Below the pieces are notes generated by a model. That model saw only the letters and a program-made list of their open reading frames with translations, ran no database searches and was not told the DNA's origin. A stretch of DNA of 64,000 bases. It comes from Brachionus manjavacas. Lineage: Eukaryota > Rotifera > Eurotatoria > Ploima > Brachionidae. The translations under genes were made by a program, and so were the position numbers. Each line of letters opens with the position of its first letter. The stretch's first letter is position 1. The stretch lies in assembly GCA_019054805.1 (NCBI GenBank), contig JAHQIY010000003.1:8246001-8310000 (forward strand), read 5' to 3'. Positions 1-9,963 of the stretch are shown one piece after another.

Positions 1-7
1 ATTATGG

Positions 8-589
8 ATGGTAAATCATGATAAAGTTAAGCTAGACGCGCGACTTAGGTTGTATCTTGGTGAAGATGAACAGAAAAACTTGTTTAAAGTAAAATTACTA
101 CCAAAACATTCTTGTATTTGTGTTGAGAAAGGCAATTGTGCTCATATATTAGCTGTTCAACATTTGAATGGAATAGATATTAGTAACCAATACAAGCTTC
201 CTAATATAGCTAAGATTACAAAAGCCAATAACTCAGGATCAACTGGTCGTAAAAGAAGAGGACATTATGTTAATTCTATTGAAACAAATATACTAGCTGG
301 TGACAACGTTGATGACAATGCTGTTGCAGAAGCCACGGGTAATCTTCGAATGAGATCTTTTTTAAAACAAATAAAAATGGAAAAAACTAATTTGGACAAG
401 GTTTTCTCGAAAGATTTGAAGATTAAACCTTCCATGTTGACAACAGGCCAATCTAAATTGAGTGATGTATTTTTGACTCAAATAAATCTTGATAAGGTTT
501 ATTTTACAAAAACCGCTTGGTCTATGGTACAGAAGCTAATTAAAAGTAAAATATTTCATTGTACGTGCTCAATAACTAAATGGGTTTAG
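8..589 (+). pseudogene. SWIM zinc-finger protein fragment, probably transposon-derived
   Basis: An open frame of 193 codons carries a SWIM-type zinc finger near residues 36-46 (C-x-C, six residues, then C-x-H), followed by a lysine-rich, low-complexity tail without recognisable domains. SWIM fingers of this form commonly sit C-terminal to the catalytic domain of MULE-type DNA transposases and in a few cellular proteins; here nothing upstream is visible because the window begins at base 1, so the ORF may continue to the left. No catalytic DDE domain is seen. The surroundings (pogo-like and Tc1-like remnants within 3 kb) favour a transposase C-terminal fragment. It could alternatively be the last exon of a host gene cut by the window edge. 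Confidence 0.5.
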
Positions 590-932
590 AAATTAGAAAT
601 CTATTTATTTTTTTATTTGAATATAATTATCCTCCTTTGGGATAAGTAAAAATAAAATTTAGAAGAAGAGAAAAAAAAATGTAAAAATATTACAATTGTA
701 AGAAAATGACGAGGAAACTCTTCATAAAAATGGTTATTCAAAAGTTGAATATCTTTTCAAGAGAGTTGTTTGACTTTGATGGACAGATAGATACACTTTG
801 TTTGATGTAGTAATAACTTAGTGATTAGTTGAAATGTCAGAATCTAGAAATAACAAGTTTGCAAATTTATACATGAGTTGATAGCATATTGGGTCCAGGA
901 AAAGATGCTTGAATATGTGAAAAAATCGATAC

Positions 933-1610
933 AGTCGAATCTCTGTGGTACTAACAAAATTTTCCATATAACAAACAAGAACCCTGAAACCGATTTTTTA
1001 TAAAGGAAAATTATTGCCAATTTTCTTTGATATAACGAACTAATTAAAAATGACATACCTTTATTAAAACCTTGAAAATAAATAATAGTATAGATCATTG
1101 GAAATTACTACTTATTGTTTATCTAAAAATTCTAATTGATAAAAACTTTTTTTGAAGGTAATTTGGTTCTGGAGAGTTGATTAACATAATTTCGCATTAT
1201 CAAAGTGTCATAAAAATCTCAATATGAAGAATGAAAAGGAAGTCTTCCAAAGAAAAAATGCATCTCTCTTGAAGTCAAGATAGAAATTATAAAAAAACAT
1301 TCTGAACAAAAATAACTACTTCAAAGCCAAAGAAAACAAAGAAAACAACGTTAAGGCTTCAACTGTTTCAAACTTTATTGGGTTTGAAAGCAAAAATTAT
1401 AACATTATGTAATTAACATAGCCGACCAAAAGCGCATAAAATTTTCGCATTAAAGTTATAAAGATGCTGATCAAGTGGTCTGGTATTGGTTTGATAAAGC
1501 TCATAAATACAATATTATCACAACTAACGGTATTTAAATTCAACTAAAAGCTTTGAAATTTGCAACAATGATAATTCATAGCCACTTCAAGGTAAGTAAA
1601 AAAATTAATT
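933..1610 (+). mobile_element. Decayed pogo/Tigger-like DNA transposon (5' part)
   Basis: The left end starts TA|CAGTCGAATCTCTGTGG at 931, which resembles the TA-flanked CAGT(T/C)GAA...CTC termini of pogo/Tigger elements. Downstream, in three broken frames, come a psq/pogo-type helix-turn-helix (about 1254-1316, with the K-x-E-I-I-K-K-H core), a second helix segment with STVSNFI (about 1350-1390), and a CENP-B-like HTH around 1455-1590 (DADQVVWYWF ... LKALKFA). Frames are interrupted by stops, and the DDE domain and the right terminal repeat were not found. This is a dead 5' fragment. Assignment to the family rests on motif reading only. Confidence 0.55.
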
Positions 1611-1969
1611 TTTTTTGTCACATTTTAATTTAATTTTTTTAATCAATAAAATTTAGTTAATATATTTTTTCATTTCTATTGTTTTATATGGGAAACGACT
1701 TTTAGATAATTTTACAGTACTGCTATGATTTTCTGTTTTTACGTAATTTTAGGTGAAATAAAACTACGTAATTACCAAAGTAATAAAAAGTAAATTAACC
1801 GAATGTTTGTAAAAAGTAAAAATTGCATAAAATACTTTTTTTCACGTAATTTTACGTGAAATTATATTTTAAAAGGTAAAAAAAGGTAAATTTTGTAAAA
1901 ATTTGAAAAAAGAAAATTTTAAACATTAAACAAATCTCAAAATTAAAAAATGCTCAACACATCCAAATA

Positions 1970-3395
1970 CAGTATGTATAGAAATTTAACTTTTTTTTAT
2001 GCAAGGTTTGTTTCTTGAAAGCCGTGCGGCTAGAAAAAAATTAAAAAAATTTTTTTTTTTTAGAAATTTATTTAAAAAAAAAATTTTATCGGAAAAGTAA
2101 AAAAACAAGGTTAAAGAAAAATCGAAGTAAAAAAACCGCAAAAAAAAAGGAGTGAAATTTTTTAACAAAAAAATTGTCCACAAAATTTTTAACTTTTATT
2201 TTTTAACATTTAAAATGCCCACCCTTAGCTTTAATACAGTCAGCGCCATCCTGTTGAAAAATCCAGTCTAGACTCTAATCAAAAAATATCAATTTTAGGT
2301 AATAAGTTATTTACCAGAGTGTCCATGTACACAAATTGATTAATTCTGCCTGTATAAATGGAGCAGCATCCAGTTCCTTTATAATTAATACATCCCTAAA
2401 TACCAACCGAACCTCCACCATTTTGTTACTTTGGTAAACAAAATTTTAGGTGAAACTTTTCGTTTGCAAAAAGTTTTACAAACACTCTAGATTTTCTGTT
2501 TAATACTTCGAAATTAGACTCGTCACTAAAAACAACTTTTGACCAGTCATTGACAGTCCATCTTTGCCGTTCTTTGCACCATTTGAGCCTTTTCGATCGA
2601 TCCAATACATTCGAATGACGTTTTTTTATTGCAGTAAAAGACTGTATTTTTTGTTTTAAAGAACCTTTATTACAGTGTTTTTACTAACAGTTACATTTGG
2701 AAATTTAGAACTAAAATCAGAGGCTAGCTGTCTATAGCTTGTTGTAGAATTGATTCTGGCCTTTCTAAAAATGTACGACTCATCTCGATTGGTAAGCTTT
2801 CGGGGTCTATCAGACCTTGGTAATTCTTTGACCACTGCTGTCATCTCATAATTGCGCTTTGTTGTAATCACACATTGTCTCGAAACTGCTACTAGATCAG
2901 CAATTTCTTGTTGAGATCTGTTCTTATCCTTCAATAGACCAATTATTTGCCACCTTTGAGCCTCAGTTACTTTTTTTTGCCCATTTTTATGGAAAAAGCC
3001 AAAATGGTACAACTCAATAAAATGACCGATTTTAAAATCGAAAAATAATAATACAAACGTAAAAAGTGCAAGCTAACAGTATGAAAAGACATTCCAAGCA
3101 TTGTGGGAAAAAAAATGGCCAGGGATTGTCATGGTGTAGTTAAATTTTAGGATTAAATAATTGTTCTAAGCTTTGTAGACTTTTTTTTTTGTTCAATTTT
3201 TTTTTTTTTTAAATGGGTTCCAGAGTGTTCAGAAAGTTTTTGTTGAACAATCTATATATCAAAAGAAAGCTAATAAAATTATCTTTAAGATGGTAAAGTT
3301 AAAATTATATGTTAATAGATTTTAATTTTAGATTTTTACATCTTAAAATAATTTTTAAATTTTTTAGTAATGTTCTAAACTATCTAGACATACTG
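1970..3395. mobile_element. Tc1/mariner-type element with TIRs and TA duplication
   Basis: Inverted termini CAGTATGTATAGA (1970-1982) and its complement TCTAGACATACTG (3383-3395, one mismatch) are each flanked by TA (1968-1969 and 3396-3397), the target duplication expected for Tc1/mariner. The 1,426-bp unit encloses a minus-strand transposase pseudogene (2203-3012). The length is ordinary for the superfamily. The terminal repeats are short for Tc1, and homology between the two ends beyond about 14 bp is weak. Confidence 0.75.
2203..3012 (-). pseudogene. Tc1-like transposase, frameshifted
   Basis: The N-terminal part (2656-3012, ~118 codons) contains the paired HTH DNA-binding domains of Tc1 transposases: QRWQIIGLLKDKNRSQQEIA, then a second helix set with RPRKLTNRDE and the SYRQLASDF segment. 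The frame then ends at a TAA; the continuation lies in another frame (about 2350-2650: KKRHSNVLDRSKRLKW, the DDE segment VFSDESNFEV), and the C-terminal end QQDGADCIKAKGGHFKC runs to a stop at 2203. The frameshift between the HTH and catalytic parts and further stops make it inactive. The same frameshift is present in the second copy at 7796-8444. Confidence 0.8.
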
Positions 3396-3639
3396 TATAT
3401 TTCATTTTTTCTATAACCCCTTTAATTTCCTTAATTTATTTAATAATCTTAAAAAAATAAGGTTTAAAATAAAAACTAATTAAAAGCCCTTTTAAATGAT
3501 TTATACTTTTTTTTTCTTTCGTAATTTTTCGTAATTTTACGTGAAACTACGTAATTTGCGTAGAAATTCTGTATCCTACCTTTGTGAGAACTCATTCAGA
3601 GTTTGCGTCATCAATATGAAACACTCTATCAAAAAGGGA

Positions 3640-3930
3640 AATTATTAAAATACAAGGAGTTCAGAGGAGAACATGGTTTGGGAATTAAGGAACATTGAAT
3701 ACGAGGATAGGCTGAATAAGTTGGGGTATACGGATTTAGAGATAAAGAGAAATCGGGGTAAATAAAATAGACCTTAAACAGCTATTTAAAATGGCACATG
3801 GGTTAGAAAGGTGGATCTAGAAATAAAAATATTAATAAATAATATAGGCAGGTCATACACACATCTGATGACTGTAAAGGAAATTTCTTCATAATCGAAC
3901 AGCTTTAAGCCTATACTCAATGACATGATA
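3640..3930 (+). mobile_element. LINE reverse-transcriptase remnant (C-terminal)
   Basis: In broken frames the strand reads KIQGVQRR ... LRNIEYEDRLNKLGY ... IDLKQLFKMAHGLE, the segment that lies just after the RT palm/thumb in CR1/jockey-type LINEs (the Q-RRATKL ... Y-RL--LGL ... DLIQ-FK---GL pattern). Several stops and frameshifts are present. No 3' tail is delimited. Confidence 0.55.
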
Positions 3931-4334
3931 AAAAATTTAAAGTAGTATAAAAATTATTTGTTAAATAAATATATTTTTGAAAAAAAGATTATTTAGACAA
4001 AAAATTACATGTTTTTTAGTTAAGCAAAAATGAGATTCCATAAAATTACATAAATAGTTAAGGAATAGTGTAGCTAATAGCAATAAACGACAGGACTGAT
4101 TTGGAGGATGAAAAAAAATGTTCTTTTGATGGCATTAATAAATTTGAATTTCAGACCTTGCAAAATCTCTAAAATTTCTATTTTTTTGGCAGATTAATTT
4201 TGACAATTTTTTTTTTCGAAACCTTAACAATGCCAAATTTATTTATGGCATCAACAGAAATTTATTTTTATTCTGCAAATTGTTCTTGTTCCATCGCTTT
4301 TAACTAAACTCTTGAATTAATTAATCAAAAAATA
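3931..4334. other. AT-rich intergenic DNA
   Basis: Nothing recognisable beyond A/T runs; it contains the probable 3' UTR of the minus-strand four-transmembrane gene. Confidence 0.4.
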
Positions 4335-5189
4335 TCATAGCATTCCAACTCTACTCATTGAGCTCAAGCTAGTTTGCTGAGTTGCAGATGGATTTCCAAA
4401 TGGCATCGTACCATACAAAAATTCACGCTTAAAATTCTTATAATTTCCAATACAGAATTGATAAAATCTCGACAAGAACAAATGTAGCAAATAAAAAAAT
4501 ACAGCACTCATTCCAAATATCTAAAAATATAGATAAGTTTTCCTTAAATATTTTTTTGAATAAAATTTACTCCAGCTGCCAAAAATGTATTTCGATCAAC
4601 CGCATTAATAAACAAAGTAGGATCGTTCTCTATCTGGAATTCTCTTATCATCATTGGAATCGAAATGCCAATAAACAAAAGTGCAAAGAAAAGATCTGAA
4701 AACTAAAAAAAAAATCAAACTTTTAGCTTTTAAAAATGTCAAATTACGCTTATAAAAATTGGCGTATATCTTGAATCAGCAATGTTGCACCCATTTAGTA
4801 ACTCGACCATGAATGTAACTAAAGTAACTACTATTCCAACTGCATAGATTACAATGGCTGCTATACGAGTTGATTTGAATTCTTCAGGTACTTCATCGTC
4901 GAAGTTCACGTAATACTTTGGAATTATCACTACACAAATCAACGCTCCAAGAAGAGAAAGCTTTTAAAAAATTAAAAATTTTCATTAATTCTAATTTCAA
5001 TTTAAAAATTTCAATTACAAAAATTAAAAATCTGAGAAAAAGTAGAGGAAGCAAATATAAAAAGTAAGGATTGCATCTTCCACGCAAAGGAAACGCGGGC
5101 ACTGGTAGCTCGAGCTTTGAATTGATCGGTGGTTCAGATAGTTGATTGGGTAGAGGCACCGACGACGTTTGATTATAAACAGATATCAT
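4335..5189 (-). CDS. Four-transmembrane protein, family member 1 (4 exons)
   Basis: Reading the minus strand with GT...AG introns gives exons 5019-5189, 4748-4960, 4571-4702 and 4335-4520 (233 aa, all introns phase 0, 45-58 bp). An approximately 40-residue polar N-terminus ends in a conserved PAFPLRGRCNPYF motif, followed by four hydrophobic segments; the last runs into SRFYQFCIGNYK-FKREF and a Ser/Thr-rich tail. No signal peptide or enzyme motif is visible. I do not recognise the family; topology is compatible with a small tetraspan membrane protein, though the cysteine pattern of true tetraspanins (CCG) is absent. Two paralogues sit at 17076-17957 and 18480-19193 with the same exon boundaries, and the second exon is exactly 213 bp in all three. 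Exon structure is well supported by this three-way conservation. Confidence 0.82.
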
Positions 5190-5751
5190 TTTATCTAAAA
5201 TTTTAACTTTTAAAATTAAACAAAAACTTTCTATTCTTATTAATATTTATATTTATTTTAATGAACCAAAAATGGTTAAATGATTTTTTTGTCAAATTGT
5301 TGTTTCTCTAACTAAACACAACTAATTTGACAAGGCTAATTTGGGAAGATGAATTTTAAAATTGCTCGAAAAACAAAAATTCTCTTGACCATGTAAGATT
5401 TTTTAATTGAAATTTTAGAAAAATTAGACCTTCATCCAAAAAAGATTCAATTTCTCACAAAGAGATTGTTTTTTAATCAATTCTGTTTTTCATTAGTCTA
5501 ATTGAAATTTAAATTTTTTTTTACTTTCGATTTACTCATCGTTTTTATATTCATACTAGATGAAAATAATTTAAACTTCAAATTTAGTAAATTCACCAAA
5601 AAATTTAATTTAATGCGTTAATATAAAATTTCTTATTAGAATGAATTTTTTTTTTCTAAGACCTATTTTCTATTTATAATCTAATTTTTAACTAGTTCTA
5701 AATCAAATTATATCTCTTGAAATTCAAACCAAAAAATATCCTAAGACTGAA
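5190..5751. promoter_or_regulatory. Shared upstream region of two divergent genes
   Basis: These 562 AT-rich bases separate the divergently transcribed four-transmembrane gene and the acid-phosphatase gene, so both promoters must lie here or nearby. No specific promoter element can be singled out against the AT background. Confidence 0.35.
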
Positions 5752-6759
5752 ATGATTCTGATAGCTATCTTTATGTTTAAAATAATTAATAGCGAGAAGG
5801 TTATTGATGGATTAGACTGTGTCAATTTTATGGCTCTGGGAGATTGGGGTGGCTGGCAAGAGTACCCTTTTTCAACTCCAGCTCAAGTGAAAGTGGCAGA
5901 ACAAATGAAAATTTTAGCTCAAAAGATGAACATTTCATTCATAGTCTCTGTAGGTGATAATTTTTATCCAACTGGAATCACTAGTCCCACTGACCCTAGA
6001 ATCATGTATACTTTTAAAAACGTTTATCTTAGAAATTCGTCTTTAGAAGGAATACCGTGGTTCTTAGTTGCAGGCAACCATGACCATCGCATGGACCAAG
6101 CTAAGCATCAAATAGAGTACTCAAAATATTCGGATGTGTGGAATTTTCCCGACTACTTGCACACCTTACGGGTGAAACTAAACTCTAAGGATAAATTTAA
6201 ATCAATTCGGTTTATTTTTGTAGACACAAATCTTTTGTGTAGCCTATTCGATGACTACAGACTTGACCAAGGCTTCGATGTCTTAAACCAGACTTATTAT
6301 GATTTAGTAGAAAGGGAGTTGATCAAAGCAAAAAAAGATGATCTATTAGTTGTAGTTGGACACCATCCAATCTATTCTAGGATGTATGGAAGGCTAATAC
6401 CAAAGTGTGTAAATCAAAATTTTAAGAATCTTATTGATAAATATTTGGTTAAGGCTTATATTAGTGGACACGATCATACTTTGCAATATCATACCTACAG
6501 AAATAAGTATTCAGATAATGAAACTCACTTGTTTATTAGTGGTGCTGGGTCTGGTTCGTACAATTTGCCAATTATTGAGACAAAAAATAAAATTTTTGAC
6601 ACTAGGTTTTATTGGCAAAATACGAACGTGTTAGACTCTAGCTGGGCATCTTTTAAAAGTGGTGGTTTTATGCTTATCTCGACTAGTTTGGATAAATTTA
6701 ATTTTAAATTTATTGATGAAGAAGGTAAAGTTTTGTACCAGAACTCGTTTGATATTTAG
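5752..6759 (+). CDS. ACP5: Tartrate-resistant (purple) acid phosphatase
   Basis: A single-exon gene of 335 aa, the usual length of mammalian-type purple acid phosphatase (TRAP/ACP5). A hydrophobic start (residues 1-13) is a likely signal peptide, so the enzyme should be secreted or lysosomal. The full set of metallophosphoesterase motifs is visible: GDWGG (D31), GDNFYP (D69 and Y72, the Tyr giving the purple Fe(III) charge transfer), GNHDH (N109, H110), GHHPIYS (H204) and SGHDHT (H240, H242). These bind a dinuclear Fe-metal centre and hydrolyse phosphomonoesters at acid pH. All ligands are present, so it should be active. The first ATG in frame is used. AATAAA-like signals follow the stop within about 40 bp. 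Intronless structure in an intron-bearing genome is mildly unusual. Confidence 0.93.
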   Translation: MILIAIFMFKIINSEKVIDGLDCVNFMALGDWGGWQEYPFSTPAQVKVAEQMKILAQKMNISFIVSVGDNFYPTGITSPTDPRIMYTFKNVYLRNSSLEGIPWFLVAGNHDHRMDQAKHQIEYSKYSDVWNFPDYLHTLRVKLNSKDKFKSIRFIFVDTNLLCSLFDDYRLDQGFDVLNQTYYDLVERELIKAKKDDLLVVVGHHPIYSRMYGRLIPKCVNQNFKNLIDKYLVKAYISGHDHTLQYHTYRNKYSDNETHLFISGAGSGSYNLPIIETKNKIFDTRFYWQNTNVLDSSWASFKSGGFMLISTSLDKFNFKFIDEEGKVLYQNSFDI

Positions 6760-7795
6760 TTCTTAGATATTCGGAACTGATCAAAATAATAAATAAAAAT
6801 AATTTTATGTAATATTCTTTTTTTAATTTAAAATATTGCAGACGCCTCATAATTTAGAGCTCTAGTAAGAATTTTTTGTCATGGTTTAAATATGTTTGGT
6901 CAATTAATTACACAATAGCAAGCAATTTAAGAAGAATAAAAGTTGTTGCTATCTAATAAGCAATCTCAATATATCATATATTTTTTTAAAGTGTTTTTTT
7001 GATTTTATCTTATGTTTTTCTGTGAAAAATAATTTTTTTTAAATACGAGTAATTATTTTCGCCAAAGCCAGTAAGAGTAACAAATTTAAAAAGTGATTTC
7101 AATTTTAGATTTTGGACACAAATTGTTTCGATGCGTTTATTTTGCAGCGTAAAAATCTAATTTTCGGTTGAATGATAAAAAATTTTAAAATTAGAATTTG
7201 TGAAAATATTAAAGAAAAAAATTAAAGATTAAAACAAAGAAACTAAAAAGCTAAATAGTAAAATTTTTTAATAATGATCATTTGTAAAGTCTATGATCTT
7301 TATATTAAAATAAATTCTATTCTAAATTGCCTTGAAAACTTTTTGAAATTGGCTCGATAAAAAGAGATAGTCAAAAAATAATCAACATTATTATATAAAA
7401 AGAAAGAAATTGTTCTATATTTCCTAAAAACATACTCGAAATAAAAAATTAATATTCTTGTATTTATGATTTTGACTCTTTTAAAATGGTAAAATATTAA
7501 ATCGTTATAAAAATAAAATTGATTTAATATAAAATTAAACGGGTTACAGGGCAGAGCCCTGGTTTTGGGACCCGGGTATGTTGTAAATTAGAGAACTATT
7601 AGTTAAAATTAAAATTAATAATTAAACTTTTAATTAATTAAAATCATTGATTTAGTTATCCATATGAAAATTTTATTTAATTTCACATGACAATTTAATT
7701 ATTGATATGACGAGTTTTTTACTACTTCACTAGGAAATTTCAACTTTCATCAAAAAGAACGCTTTTCAAATGCTCTACTGACGTAATTTTTGAAT
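6760..7795. other. AT-rich intergenic DNA with one GC-rich patch
   Basis: Mostly featureless A/T-rich sequence. The exception is 7540-7577, a GC-rich stretch with the imperfect palindrome CAGGGCAGAGCCCTG followed by GGGACCCGGG; a related stretch occurs at 55056-55090. Confidence 0.4.
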
Positions 7796-8444
7796 TGTAT
7801 AAATGGAGCAGCATCCAGTTCCTTTATAATTAATACATCCCCAAATACCAACCGAACCTCCACCATTTTGTTACTTTGGTTAACAAAACTTTGGGTGAAA
7901 CTTTTCGTTTGCAAAAAGTTTTACAAACACTCTAGATTTTCTATTTAATACTTCGAAATTAGAATCGTCACTAAAAACAACTTTTGACCAGTCATTGACA
8001 GTCCATCTTTGCCGTTCTTTGCACCATTTGAGCCTTTTCGATCGATCCAATACATTCGAAAGACGTTTTTTTATTGCAGTAAAAGACTGTATTTTTTGTT
8101 TTAAAGAACCTTTATTACAGTGTTTTTACTAACAGTTACATTTGGAAATTTAGAACTAAAATCAGAGGCTAGCTGTCTATAGCTTGTTGTAGAATTGATT
8201 CTGGCCTTTCTAAAAATGTACGACTCATCTCGATTGGTAAGCTTTCGGGGTCTATCAGACCTTGGTAATTCTTTGACCACTGCTGTCATCTCATAATTGC
8301 GCTTTGTTGTAATCACACATTGTCTCGAAACTGCTACTAGATCAGCAATTTCTTGTTGAGATCTGTTCTTATCCTTCAATAGACCAATTATTTGCCACCT
8401 TTGAGCCTCAGTTACTTTTTTTTGCCCATTTTTATGGAAAAAGC
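7796..8444 (-). pseudogene. Second copy of the Tc1-like transposase segment, without termini
   Basis: These 649 bp match 2351-2999 almost base for base, with only about ten to a dozen scattered substitutions seen by eye and no net length change. Homology stops abruptly at both ends, and no terminal repeats or TA duplication are present. The HTH frame (8101-8379 and upstream) ends at the same TAA and has the same frameshift as the first copy, so the unit was already inactive when it was copied. It encodes the DNA-binding domains and the start of the catalytic domain only. Confidence 0.8.
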
Positions 8445-9963
8445 GAGTTTTAAAGTTTTTTGGACTTTTTTCACTATTATAAGTTAAACTGAATAAAGAT
8501 CTAGCGAAAAGTAGTCAATTTTTTTTCCTCTTATTTAATATCATAAAAGAAATATAAATTTCCAAAAAGATTTAATTATATTAATAATTTTTATATTTTT
8601 CAACTTAGATTAAGTAATTTTTGAATTATTTTACTTAATTAATTTTTTTTAGATTCTTAAAAACAAAAATTGTAGAATAAAAGAAAAATAAAGTAGCAAT
8701 AAAAACTTCATGTTAAAAATGGTTCTAGTTTTAATTAAGTGCATTAAGAACTCGAATGAGTTAATAATTTTCTTTATAATTTTGGTATAATTTCAAAACA
8801 AAAAATATTTCAATAAGTCATAATTAGGTGATATTTTCTTTTATAACAAAATAAATAAATTTTTTGCAAAAATATCCCATTTTAGATCCAAATTTTTTGA
8901 TTTTAAAATTTAAAACAAAGAAAAATGAGCTCGATATTTTATTCAGATTCTTTAAAAATCACAGGTTTTAAATTTTTTTACAAACAATTGATTTTTATTT
9001 GATAAAAACTAATAAGATTCATATTTAATTAAAAAAATTAAAGATAAACCTTTATATCCCATAATATTTTATAAATAAAAAAGTGTATATGTTGATTTTA
9101 GACAGGATTTTTTTAATTTTTATTTTTTTGGTAATATTAGTTTAAAAAAAAAAAAAACATTCTTATGTTTAGATTTTCACAATACTTTATTTACAAAAAG
9201 AAAGTATCTTCTTTGTCGCATTTTTTTTAATGAATAATTTTGATTTTAATTGCAATCTATCTTGAATTTTATAGAAAAATTTAAAATTTAGACAAAACTT
9301 AAATAAATGAACTTGATTTATTTTGATCACAGTGCCCCCAATAAATCGTGAAAATTCAATACACTAAAAAAATTTATATTTTTTTTATATTTGAAAATAA
9401 ATTGATTCGAGCAAAATAGATAGATTAATTACTTCTTGAAAAAATTGATTAGACTTTTGAAATAACAAATTTGAAAGGAGCAAAAATTGGTTACTTATCT
9501 CAAAAGTTAAAATAAGCAACTCCTGTCTTAGAGAATAACAAGAACTTTCATCACCTAGATCCGAAGAATCGTTATTGCCAATGGATCACATTTTGCTCAA
9601 GACGGAAGCACGAGTTTATATAAATTTCAACTTCCTAAAATTTACTCTTTAAACGATAAGATAAATAAATTTAAAGATTTAATGGATTTAACTTGTTTTT
9701 TTATACAAACAATGAAAAACTTAGGTGCACTAGTATTAATCAATTATCCATGATCGAAGCGGATCTTTATTCAATGAAAGATTTGCATTTTGCTTACAAA
9801 GATAATCTTATCTTTCCGATTTAAACTTTTTATTTAGCGCTTGAGAATTTTACATCGGCCTCAATTTGGTTTTATTCGAGGCTTAAGAAGAAAATTTGAA
9901 ATTTAAAATTCAATCATTTGCAATCACTTACTTTTTTGCTAATAAATCCCTAATCTAAACAAA
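8445..9963. other. AT-rich intergenic DNA
   Basis: No gene-like frame or delimited repeat seen. It includes the presumptive promoter and 5' UTR of the esterase gene; nothing specific stands out. Confidence 0.4.

Noticed and set aside
844-1098. Minus-strand 84-codon frame
   Set aside because: It overlaps the terminal region of the pogo/Tigger-like remnant, is Phe/Ile/Tyr-rich as expected from translated AT-rich DNA, and shows no domain.
1986-2183. Minus-strand Phe/Lys-rich frame inside the Tc1 element
   Set aside because: Composition is a translation of homopolymer A/T runs downstream of the transposase stop.
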